In this document: one piece after another, positions 37,207 through 44,917 of the stretch
Layout of the letters: each line of letters begins with the position of its first letter
Position numbering within the stretch: the first letter of the stretch is position 1
From: Thiemannella venezuelensis
GTDB taxonomy: Bacteria; Actinomycetota; Actinomycetes; Streptosporangiales; Streptosporangiaceae
Length of the DNA: 64,000 nt
Reading direction: 5' to 3'
Assembly: GCF_014203605.1 (NCBI RefSeq)
Contig: NZ_JACHJJ010000013.1
Location: forward strand, 160,652 to 224,651
Notes under the pieces: generated by a model
Told to the model about the DNA's origin: nothing
The model's input: the letters and a program-made list of their open reading frames with translations, nothing else
The model's database searches: none
Translations under genes and position numbers: made by a program

Positions 37207-39675
37207 TCATTGCCCGGCGCGTATCCGCACCGGGGGCGGTGTGGTTCCGGTGGGCGGGATCTTCTTGCTCTTCAACGCGAACGTCATCACTTTCTTGAAC
37301 ACGGGGGCGGCGATCTCCCCACCGTAGTGGCCCTCGCGGGGGTCCTGGATCACCGCCAGGACCACCAGCCGGGGCTTGTCCGCGGGGGCGAAGCCCACGA
37401 AGGTGGCGGTGTAGCCGCAGTAGCCCTGGCAGGCGGCGTCGTAGCGCATCGCGGTGCCGGTCTTGCCCGCGACCCGGTAGCCGTCGATGGCGGCCATCGT
37501 ACCGGTGCCGTCGGAGCTCACGGCGGCCTCCAGCATCGCGGTGACCTCCTTGGCCGTGTGCTCGCCGACCACCCGGGTCTGGCGGCCGGGCGCCGACGGG
37601 GTGAAGGCGCCGTGCTCGTCGGTGGTGCCCGCGACGATCGACGGGGTGACCCGCACCCCTCCGTTGGCGATGGTCTGGTAGACGCTGGCCGTCTGCAGCG
37701 CCGTGACCGAGATGCCCTGGCCGTAGGCGATGGTGCAGCGCTGGCTGCCCGACCAGTCCTCCCAGGACGGCAGCAGCCCGGCCTCCTCCCCGTAGAACCC
37801 CGCGCCGGGCTTCGACCCGAACCCGAAGCGCCGCAGCATCTCGTGGAGCTTGCGGTCGCCCACCTTCTCCGCGGCGAGGATCGTGCCCACGTTGCTGGAG
37901 GTGGCGACCACCCCGGAGAAGGTCAGCCGCTCGGTGGGGTGCGGGTGGGAGTCGCGCAGCACCCGGTCGGCGCACCTGATCTCGTCCTTCACGGTGAACA
38001 CGGTCTCGGGCCGCACGGCGCCGGACTCCAGCGCGGCGGCGGCGGTGATCACCTTGTTGGTGCTGCCCGGTTCGAACACGTCGGCCACGGCCCGGTTGAC
38101 CCAGTTCTCCGCCGGGGCCGCCTCCCAGTTCTTCAGGTCCAGCTCGGGGGCGTTGGCGGCGGCCAGGACCTGGCCGGTCTGCACGTCCATCACGATGGCG
38201 CTGCCGGTGCGGGCCCCGGTGGCGGCGACCTGCTCGGCGATCGTCTTCTGCGCGGCCCACTGGATGTCCCGGTCGATGGTGAGCCGCACGTCGCGGCCGT
38301 CCACGGGCGTCCGGCGGGTGGAGCGGGTCATCGGGATCCGCTGGCCCTTGGCGCCGGTCTCGATGACCTGCTCGCCGTCGCGCCCGGCCAGCAGCCTGTC
38401 GTGCAGGAGCTCCAGGCCGCTCAGCCCGTTGCCGTCGTCTCCGACGAAGCCGAGCAGGGTCCCGGCGAGGTCGCCGCCGGGGTAGTCCCTGAGGTACTTG
38501 TGCTTGCTCCCGACGCCCTCCAGCTTGTGGCGCAGGATCTTCCCCGCCTGCGTCGGGGTGACGGTCGCCACGGGCACGTAGCGCTTCCTGCCGTCGGCGA
38601 GCTTGGCCGCGACCTGGTCCTTGGCCATGCCGAGCTCGGCGGCCAGCGTCGCGGCCACCTTCTCGCGCTGGGCGGGCTCGACCACCGCGGGGTCGAGGAA
38701 GATCTCCCGCGCCTCGACCGTCAGCGCGAGCTCGTGGCCGTTCACGTCGGTGATCGAGCCGCGCCGGGCCGGGATCTTCTCCCCCTGGACGCGCTGCTTG
38801 GCCGCCTCCGTCGCGTACACCTTGGAGTCCAGGCCCTGGAGCTGGACCAGGCGCCCGGCGAAGACGGACAGCACGAAGATCATGGCGATCAGGCCGATGT
38901 TGATCCGCCTGCCGGGGTTGCCCAGGCGCAGCACCGCGGGCGGGCGCGCCGGAGGCCGGGGCGGCCGGCCGTCCCCGGAGCGCCGTACGGGCGGACGCGG
39001 TCCGCGCGGCGTGCCGGACGTCCCGCGGGCGTACCCGGGATCGGTCTCCTGCTCGTCTCCGCGCCGCGCGGGCCGGGGGGCCCGCCCGGACGCCGGGCGC
39101 GGGGTCTCACGTCCCGGCGGCTTGGGGGGCTCGGTACGGCCGGGACGGCCGGACCCGGAACGCGGAGTCTCGGAACGACCGGACCCGGGACGACCGGACG
39201 CGGCACGCGGGGCTTCGGAACGACCGGATCCGGAACGCGGGGCCTCGGGCGCGGGCCGGGGCCGCTCGGGCCGGGGCGGCCTGCCCGGAGCCCCCGGGCG
39301 GGGGATCCCCTCCGCACGGCTCCGCCGCCCGCTCTCGTCTGCGCGCCCCTGCCTCGGGGCCTCCTCGCGCCGGGGCGGCCTGCCCGGGCGGCCCCGGCCG
39401 CCGGCCGGTCCGGGCCTGCCCTGCGCGCCGTCGCCGTCCGCCGGATCGGGACGTCCCGGCCTGGCGGGGCGGCTCCTGCCGCCCGGCGGCCCGGGCCTGT
39501 CACCGGGCGGCACAGGCCTGCCGGGTCCGCCCTGGCCGCCCGCCGGTCCGGGCCTGCCCGCACTCTCCGGGCCGTCGGGTCGCCCGGGACCCTCCGGACG
39601 GCCGGTACGGCCCGGACCACGACGGCCGGAGCCGCCGCGGCCCGGACCCGGACCGCGGCCGCCGCTGTCCTTCAC
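37207..39675 (-). CDS. ftsI: Septal penicillin-binding protein FtsI (PBP3) with very long disordered N-terminus
   Basis: A class B PBP that crosslinks septal peptidoglycan; 822 residues, about 200 longer than usual. Residues 1-250 are almost entirely Gly, Pro, Arg and Ser with no predicted fold and lie in the cytoplasm. The transmembrane helix is near 258-278, followed by the pedestal. The transpeptidase domain has the nucleophile S538 in STNK, the SSN triad member and the KTG motif (AGKTGTA). Its GTG start overlaps the ftsL stop (GTGA). The N-terminal arm could bind divisome partners or phase-separate (inference). Confidence 0.95.
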   Translation of the reverse strand: MKDSGGRGPGPGRGGSGRRGPGRTGRPEGPGRPDGPESAGRPGPAGGQGGPGRPVPPGDRPGPPGGRSRPARPGRPDPADGDGAQGRPGPAGGRGRPGRPPRREEAPRQGRADESGRRSRAEGIPRPGAPGRPPRPERPRPAPEAPRSGSGRSEAPRAASGRPGSGRSETPRSGSGRPGRTEPPKPPGRETPRPASGRAPRPARRGDEQETDPGYARGTSGTPRGPRPPVRRSGDGRPPRPPARPPAVLRLGNPGRRINIGLIAMIFVLSVFAGRLVQLQGLDSKVYATEAAKQRVQGEKIPARRGSITDVNGHELALTVEAREIFLDPAVVEPAQREKVAATLAAELGMAKDQVAAKLADGRKRYVPVATVTPTQAGKILRHKLEGVGSKHKYLRDYPGGDLAGTLLGFVGDDGNGLSGLELLHDRLLAGRDGEQVIETGAKGQRIPMTRSTRRTPVDGRDVRLTIDRDIQWAAQKTIAEQVAATGARTGSAIVMDVQTGQVLAAANAPELDLKNWEAAPAENWVNRAVADVFEPGSTNKVITAAAALESGAVRPETVFTVKDEIRCADRVLRDSHPHPTERLTFSGVVATSSNVGTILAAEKVGDRKLHEMLRRFGFGSKPGAGFYGEEAGLLPSWEDWSGSQRCTIAYGQGISVTALQTASVYQTIANGGVRVTPSIVAGTTDEHGAFTPSAPGRQTRVVGEHTAKEVTAMLEAAVSSDGTGTMAAIDGYRVAGKTGTAMRYDAACQGYCGYTATFVGFAPADKPRLVVLAVIQDPREGHYGGEIAAPVFKKVMTFALKSKKIPPTGTTPPPVRIRAGQ

Positions 39676-40256
39676 CGGCCCGTGCCCGCCCCTCGCCCTT
39701 GCGCCTGGCCGTCCGGGTCGAGCGCGTGGACGGAGTCCCAGTCGGGCTTCTGGTCCACGACGCCCTTCGCGATCTCGTCGGGCATCTGCTTCCTGGCGTT
39801 CTCGTTCTTCCGCTCCTCCTTCTGCTGCATGAGCGCCTTGTTGGCGTTGCGCAGGTCGTTCTCCTTGAAGGAACCCTCGGCCAGGACGGTGTTGAGCAGC
39901 AGCAGGGTGATCAGGCCGCCGCAGAGCAGCCCGACCACGAGCAGGACGAAGGGAGCACGCGGCGCGCGCCCGCGACGGCGCGGCGCGGCCGCGCCGCGGC
40001 GCACGGCCGGCGACTGAGCCCTCGCGGCCCCCGCGACCCCCGTCCCCGCCGTCGCGGGCCGGGCTGCGGGCGCGTCCCCGACCGGCACGGGCCGGGCGGC
40101 GGGCACCGCCGCGGTCCGGGCCGCTCCGGCCTGCGCGGCTCCGACCTGCGCGGGCCTGCGGGCCTGCGGCGTCGCGCGGGGGACACGCACGGGCCGTCCA
40201 CCGCGGCCGGGCACGGCACGGCGGACGTCTGGCTCACTCCTCGTCAACTGCCTCAC
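39672..40256 (-). CDS. ftsL: Divisome protein FtsL-like
   Basis: A 194-residue bitopic protein: an Ala/Pro/Arg-rich cytoplasmic arm (about 1-98), one transmembrane helix (about 100-122, [23 protein letters not shown]) and a short external coiled coil with [21 protein letters not shown]. Assignment rests on this topology and position between rsmH and ftsI, since FtsL sequences diverge quickly. It should activate FtsW-FtsI with FtsB and FtsQ. It overlaps rsmH by 23 nt. Confidence 0.85.
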   Translation of the reverse strand: MRQLTRSEPDVRRAVPGRGGRPVRVPRATPQARRPAQVGAAQAGAARTAAVPAARPVPVGDAPAARPATAGTGVAGAARAQSPAVRRGAAAPRRRGRAPRAPFVLLVVGLLCGGLITLLLLNTVLAEGSFKENDLRNANKALMQQKEERKNENARKQMPDEIAKGVVDQKPDWDSVHALDPDGQAQGRGAGTGR

Positions 40257-41232
40257 GGATCCTCTCTGCCGCCCTGCATCGGGCGGAGGCCGCCCGCGGG
40301 TTGCGGGCCACCTCCTCTTCGCTCGGGAGCTCTGCTCCCCTCGTCAGGAGCGCGAACCTCGGCTGGTGGGCCGGGAGCGGGACGGGCAGGCCGGGTGGGC
40401 CGGTGTCCTTGGTCCGCGCCGTGAGGACCTGCTTGGTCAGCCGGTCCTCCAGGGAGTGGTAGGCGAGCACGACGACGCGCCCGCCGAGCGTCAGCGCGTC
40501 GAGCGCGGCGGGCAGTGCGCGTTCCAGTGCCGTCAACTCCGCGTTCACCTCGATTCGCAACGCCTGAAAAGTCCTTTTTGCGGGGTTTCCCCCGGTTCGT
40601 CGGGTAGCGGCCGGAATCGCCGTACGGACGAGCTCCGCAAGCCGCTTGGTCGACGTTATGGCCTCCCTGCCCCGTTCCTTTGCGATTAGGTGCGCGACAC
40701 GCGGGGCGAATCTTTCCTCGCCGTAATCCCGGAGGATCCGGATCAGCTCTGCGACGGGGTAGGTGTTGACGACGATCTCCGCTGTCAGCTCCTGGTCGGG
40801 GTCCATCCGCATGTCCAGCGGGGCGTCGTAGGAGTAGGCGAAGCCCCGCCCGGCCTCGTCGAGCTGGGGCGAGGAGACGCCCAGGTCGAACAGGGCGCCG
40901 TCGATCCGCCTCCGGCCGGCCTCGGCCAGCACCTCGGGGAGCTCGTCCGAGACCGCGCGGACCAGCGTGGTCCGGCCCGCGTACGGCGCCAGCCGGGCGG
41001 TGGAGCGCTCGATGGCGGTGGGGTCGCGGTCGATCCCGATGAGGTGGAGTGAGGGGTGCGCGGCCAGCAGCGCCTCGGCGTGGCCGCCGAGACCGAGGTT
41101 GGCGTCGACGACGACGGGCTCGGGCCGGGCCAGCGCGGGGGCCAGCAGTTCGAGCACCCGCTCCAGCATCACCGGCACGTGCGCCTGGCCGCCCCGCTCC
41201 GGGAGATCGGATCTGTCGTTGTCGGCGCGCAT
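40234..41232 (-). CDS. rsmH: 16S rRNA (cytosine1402-N4)-methyltransferase
   Basis: A SAM-dependent methyltransferase for C1402 of 16S rRNA; 332 residues. [13 protein letters not shown] opens the protein, [17 protein letters not shown] is the SAM loop, and [34 protein letters not shown] is the family signature; [17 protein letters not shown] closes the catalytic domain. GAGGGAGG precedes the ATG. It is separated from mraZ by 308 bp, an unusually long gap for this cluster. Confidence 0.97.
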   Translation of the reverse strand: MRADNDRSDLPERGGQAHVPVMLERVLELLAPALARPEPVVVDANLGLGGHAEALLAAHPSLHLIGIDRDPTAIERSTARLAPYAGRTTLVRAVSDELPEVLAEAGRRRIDGALFDLGVSSPQLDEAGRGFAYSYDAPLDMRMDPDQELTAEIVVNTYPVAELIRILRDYGEERFAPRVAHLIAKERGREAITSTKRLAELVRTAIPAATRRTGGNPAKRTFQALRIEVNAELTALERALPAALDALTLGGRVVVLAYHSLEDRLTKQVLTARTKDTGPPGLPVPLPAHQPRFALLTRGAELPSEEEVARNPRAASARCRAAERIREAVDEE

Positions 41233-41328
41233 GAGGCGCCACCTCCCTCTCGCCGCATCACCGGGGAGGCGCGGCGGACGTTCATCAATGCGGCGGAGCC
41301 TTTTCCTGCGGATGGGGCGACAAAGCGA

Positions 41329-41351
41329 CGCGGCGCCACTCGGGCGCCGCG
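41329..41351 (-). other. Hairpin in the mraZ-rsmH gap
   Basis: The 308-bp gap 41233-41540 contains no ORF I can support. CGCGGCGCC and GGCGCCGCG (41329-41337 and 41343-41351) form a 9-bp stem with an ACTCG loop; the minus strand continues TCGCTTTG, without a real T tract. It could be a weak terminator or processing site that lets mraZ be expressed apart from the genes below it. Confidence 0.4.
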
Positions 41352-41540
41352 CGGCAGGGCAAGGGGTTGTCGGGAAAGGCTCTTACCGGCCCCCGCTCCG
41401 GGCCGTCCGGCCAGGTCCCCATCCGCACCCGCGCGTCCGCCCGCCACCTGACACCGGGGAAGGTGCATCAGCTGGCGCGCGGCTGGTTGCGGGTGGAGAC
41501 CTCGCCGAACGACGTGTTCACCGATGAGTCGACCGTGGAA

Positions 41541-41972
41541 TCACAGAATCCCTGGCAGCACCTCCTCCGACAGATCGGAGAAGGCCTGCTCTTGGTCGGC
41601 CAGATAGGTGTCCCATGCCTGCGCGTCCCAGATCTCCAACCGGGTGTTGGCCCCGATGACCACGCAGTCACGACGCAGGCTGGCGTATTCGCGCAGAGCC
41701 GGCGGGATGGTGACACGTCCCTGCTTGTCGGCGACCTCGTCAGACGCGCTGGCGAAGAAGACACGACTGTAGTCACGGACCGCCTTGGCGGTCACCGGCG
41801 CAGTGCGCAGAGCCTCGGTGATGCGCCTGAACTCCTCTACGGGAAAGACGTAGAGGCAGCGCTCCTGGCCTTTGGTGATCACCAGACCCTCCGCCAGCTC
41901 CTCACGGTACTTCGCCGGCAGGAACAGCCGTCCCTTGTCGTCGAGGCGCGGATGATGGGTGCCGAGGAACAC
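41541..41972 (-). CDS. mraZ: Transcriptional regulator MraZ
   Basis: A 143-residue AbrB-fold repressor of its own dcw operon. Both SpoVT-AbrB-like halves are present: [23 protein letters not shown] and [24 protein letters not shown], each with the DxxGR core. GTG 41972 is chosen because it lies 8 nt after GGGAGG and gives the usual MFLGTH start; an upstream GTG at 41981 overlaps the Shine-Dalgarno. It is first in the cluster and its boxes overlap the promoter. Confidence 0.96.
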   Translation of the reverse strand: MFLGTHHPRLDDKGRLFLPAKYREELAEGLVITKGQERCLYVFPVEEFRRITEALRTAPVTAKAVRDYSRVFFASASDEVADKQGRVTIPPALREYASLRRDCVVIGANTRLEIWDAQAWDTYLADQEQAFSDLSEEVLPGIL

Positions 41973-42035
41973 CGGCCCCACCTCCCGTGCCTAGCGGAGT
42001 GCCCAGCGCTGCACTACTCCTCCACAGCCCCTGCC

Positions 42036-42077
42036 CTCCACTGCGCACCACCATACTCCACTTCTCTCCACCGTCAA
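42036..42077 (-). promoter_or_regulatory. dcw promoter overlapped by four phased MraZ boxes
   Basis: On the minus strand TTGACG (42077-42072) and TATGGT (42055-42050) are 16 bp apart. Four hexamers GTGGAG, GTGGAG, GTGGTG, GTGGAG begin at 42071, 42061, 42051 and 42041, exactly 10 bp apart. This matches the helical phasing of MraZ operators in other bacteria. The boxes cover the spacer, the -10 and the start region, so MraZ binding should repress the whole cluster. Confidence 0.8.
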
Positions 42078-42132
42078 CTGATTCAGGCCGGGTCGGCGCC
42101 CGAAATGGTCGATATTTCCCCAGGTCAGAGGG

Positions 42133-42148
42133 GTGGAGCGGAGTGGAG
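42133..42148 (+). promoter_or_regulatory. Second pair of MraZ-like boxes on the opposite strand
   Basis: GTGGAG occurs at 42133 and 42143 on the plus strand, again 10 bp apart, about 60 bp upstream of the dcw promoter and pointing toward moxR. It may be an auxiliary operator or link the divergent moxR unit to MraZ. Confidence 0.45.
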
Positions 42149-42624
42149 CGGGCACCGGCCCCCCTCCACCCGGCGGGCGTGTCGGGACGGCCGCCGCGTC
42201 CGGCCGGTCAGGAGGGCCGCGGTCGCGGGGCGGAGGAGACGCGGGAGGGGCGGACGGAGGGGGCGCAGGAGGGGCCGCACGGACGCGCCGGCCGGTCCGT
42301 GTCACGAGATCGGCACACCCGCGAGGCGAGAACACGACGCGTTCCCGGCACAATATGGCAGGTTCACCCGGAAACAACCTGGATGACCACATAAAGTCGC
42401 CCAGGAACTCGCGGCATCGTAGTGTCGGTAGTCACAATTGAAATAAGGACGATCGAGCACCGGGGACATCCGGCGGACACCGCCCGTGACGGGCGCGGAT
42501 CCGCACGGCGCCGCGGGGCGGCGGCCGAGCCCTGACTGTTTTCGAACACGAGAAGCATGCCGGGGGCGATTCCCCTGCCGGGTGGGCCCGGCAGACCCCT
42601 CGGCAGGAGAACGATGGAGGCCTG
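42149..42624. other. Long intergenic region before moxR without a recognisable gene
   Basis: About 475 bp between the MraZ boxes and moxR. The first half is purine-rich on the plus strand (repeated GGAGGGG-like runs). The part around 42340-42460 is AT-richer and contains a TAGTGT (42420-42425) that could be a -10 box, but no matching -35 was found. No conserved small ORF or RNA was recognised. Confidence 0.5.
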
Positions 42625-43602
42625 GTGGCAGTAACCCATGACGTCCCACCTCAGCTCGACGACCTGGTCGCCACCGCGCACCGGATCCGCGAGGCGATCG
42701 AATCGGTCATCGAGGGCAAGGGCGACGTCGTCCGCCTGACCCTGACCGTCCTGCTGGCGGAGGGCCACCTGCTCATCGAGGACGTGCCGGGCGTCGGCAA
42801 GACCATGCTCGCCAAGGCGCTGGCACGATCCATCGACTGCCCGGTGCGCCGGGTCCAGTTCACCCCCGACCTGCTGCCCAGCGACATCACCGGGGTGAGC
42901 GCCTACAACCAGCAGACACGGGAGTTCGAGTTCAAGCCCGGCCCGGTGTTCGCCAACATCGTGGTCGGCGACGAGATCAACCGGGCCTCGCCCAAGACGC
43001 AGTCGGCGCTGCTGGAGTGCATGGAGGAGCACCAGGTCACCGTCGACGGCACGACCTACCGGCTGGACGCCCCCTTCATGGTGATCGCCACCCAGAACCC
43101 GATCGAGATGGAGGGCACCTATCCCCTCCCCGAGGCGCAGCGCGACCGTTTCACCGCGCGGATCGCGATGGGGTACCCCGAGCCCGCCGCCGAGCTGGAG
43201 ATGCTCGACGTCCACGGCGCCGCCTCCCCGATCGACAAGCTGGCGCCGGTGGCCACCACCGCCGAGGTCCGGGCGCTGATCGAGGCGGTGCGCGCGGTCT
43301 ACGTCTCACAGGCGATCAAGAAGTACGCGATCGACCTGGTGACCGCCACCCGGCACTCCCCCGAACTGCGGCTCGGCGCCTCCCCGCGCTCGACGCTGCA
43401 GCTCGTCCGCGCCGCCCGGGCGCACGCCGCGCTCTCCGGCCGCGACTACGTCATCCCCGACGACCTGCAGGCCCTGTGCGTCCCCGTGCTGGCCCACCGC
43501 CTGCTGCCCAGTGTCGAGGCGCAGGGCCAGCGCCGCCTGCCCGAGCAGGTGATCGCCGACCTGGTCCGCCGGGTGCCCGTGCCCGAGGCGCAGGCGCGAT
43601 GA
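42625..43602 (+). CDS. MoxR-family AAA ATPase
   Basis: A 325-residue AAA+ ATPase with Walker A EDVPGVGKTM and Walker B VVGDEINRASPK, plus TQNPIEMEGTYPLPEAQRDRF typical of MoxR. MoxR proteins act as chaperone-like ATPases for partner proteins, usually a DUF58 protein. It heads a three-gene unit with DUF58 and transglutaminase genes. GTG 42625 has GGAGG 6 nt upstream. The divergence from mraZ hints at an envelope role. Confidence 0.95.
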   Translation: MAVTHDVPPQLDDLVATAHRIREAIESVIEGKGDVVRLTLTVLLAEGHLLIEDVPGVGKTMLAKALARSIDCPVRRVQFTPDLLPSDITGVSAYNQQTREFEFKPGPVFANIVVGDEINRASPKTQSALLECMEEHQVTVDGTTYRLDAPFMVIATQNPIEMEGTYPLPEAQRDRFTARIAMGYPEPAAELEMLDVHGAASPIDKLAPVATTAEVRALIEAVRAVYVSQAIKKYAIDLVTATRHSPELRLGASPRSTLQLVRAARAHAALSGRDYVIPDDLQALCVPVLAHRLLPSVEAQGQRRLPEQVIADLVRRVPVPEAQAR

Positions 43603-43664
43603 GCACCCGACCCGGCGGCCTCCCGGCCCGGACCGCCGAACCGGCGCAGGCGGTGACGCGATGA
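43599..43664 (+). CDS. 21-codon ORF bridging moxR and the DUF58 gene
   Basis: It encodes MSTRPGGLPARTAEPAQAVTR. Its ATG overlaps the moxR stop (ATGA) and its stop overlaps the ATG of the DUF58 gene (ATGA), the same arrangement as the ORF between azlC and azlD. It probably carries ribosomes across the 58-nt gap. A product function is unlikely. Confidence 0.35.
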   Translation: MSTRPGGLPARTAEPAQAVTR

Positions 43665-44917
43665 CCGGGCTGAAGGCGCTCACCGCCCGCGGCAGGGCCT
43701 TCCTCGCCTCGGGCACCGCCGCGCTGCTGTGCGCCTTCGCGCTCGGGGAGCACGACCTGCTCCGGGTCGGCGTGCTGATCGTCTCCCTGCCGCTGCTCGC
43801 CGCCATGGTGGTGGCCCGCACCCGCTACCGGCTGAGCTGCGCGCGGCGGCTCGACCCGCCCCGGGCCGAGGTCGGCGGCGAGGCCACCGTGACCCTCCGG
43901 CTGGAGAACGTCACCCGGCTCCCCACCGGTCTGCTGATGATCGAGGACACCGTCCCCTACGCGCTCGGCGCCCGGCCCAGGTTCGTCCTGGACCGGGTCG
44001 AGCCGCGGGGCATCCGGGAGATCGACTACCGGGTCCGCTCCGATCTGCGCGGCCGGTTCGCCATCGGCCCGCTCTCCATCCGGATCAGCGACCCCTTCGG
44101 CCTGGTCGAGCTGACCCGGTCGTTCACCGTCAGCGACACGCTGGTGGTGACCCCGCAGGTGGTGGCGCTGCCGCACGTCCGCCTGTCCGGCGAGTGGACC
44201 GGCGGGGGCGACAGCCGTACCAGGAGTGTGGCCGCCGCGGGCGACGACGACGTCGCGCCCCGCGAGTACCGGCAGGGCGACGACCTGCGGCGGGTGCACT
44301 GGCGCTCGACCGCCAGGCACGGCGAGCTGATGGTCCGCCGTGAGGAGCAGCAGTGGCAGAGCCGGGGCGCGCTCCTGCTGGACACGCGGAGGTACGCGCA
44401 CCGGGGCGAGGGGCCGCGCTCGTCCTTCGAGGTGGCGGTCTCGGCCGCGGCCTCCATCGGCGTGCACCTGGCGCACGAGGGGCTCGGACTCCGGCTGGTC
44501 ACCGACCAGGGCGCCGAACATCTGACCGACACCGGGCTGAGCTGGTCGCTGCTGGACACCCTCGCGGTGGTGCGGACCAGCTCGGCGCGGTCGCTGGAGT
44601 ACGGCATCGGCGCCCTGCGGCAGGGCGGCGGCGACGGGCTGATCGTGGCCGTGCTCGGCGGCGTCGCCGTCGACGAGGCGCAGGCCCTCGCCCGGCTCAG
44701 GCACGGCAACGTGACCGGCGTGGCCGTCATGCTGGACGTGGCCGGCTGGGAGCGGCCCGAGCTCGGCGACGGCCAGGAGTACCAGGCGGCGCAGGCGGTG
44801 CTCGCCGGGGCGGGCTGGCGCATCGTACGGCTGCCCGCGGGCGCCTCGATCGCGGGCGTGTGGCCGGACGCCGCACAGCGCGGGCGGTTCGCCCTCAGCG
44901 GAGGTGGCGGTTCATGA
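43661..44917 (+). CDS. DUF58 domain protein
   Basis: A 418-residue membrane-linked protein. Two hydrophobic segments (about 14-50) precede a beta-rich region and the DUF58 core DDDVAPREYRQGDDLRRVHWRSTARHGELMVRREE. DUF58 proteins pair with MoxR ATPases and often carry a degenerate VWA-like fold. It overlaps the transglutaminase gene by 4 nt (ATGA), so stoichiometric production is likely. The substrate of the system is unknown. Confidence 0.93.
   Translation: MTGLKALTARGRAFLASGTAALLCAFALGEHDLLRVGVLIVSLPLLAAMVVARTRYRLSCARRLDPPRAEVGGEATVTLRLENVTRLPTGLLMIEDTVPYALGARPRFVLDRVEPRGIREIDYRVRSDLRGRFAIGPLSIRISDPFGLVELTRSFTVSDTLVVTPQVVALPHVRLSGEWTGGGDSRTRSVAAAGDDDVAPREYRQGDDLRRVHWRSTARHGELMVRREEQQWQSRGALLLDTRRYAHRGEGPRSSFEVAVSAAASIGVHLAHEGLGLRLVTDQGAEHLTDTGLSWSLLDTLAVVRTSSARSLEYGIGALRQGGGDGLIVAVLGGVAVDEAQALARLRHGNVTGVAVMLDVAGWERPELGDGQEYQAAQAVLAGAGWRIVRLPAGASIAGVWPDAAQRGRFALSGGGGS

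Noticed and set aside
42149..42624. Riboswitch or small RNA before moxR
   Set aside because: No recognisable conserved core or terminator was found; only a lone -10-like hexamer is visible.
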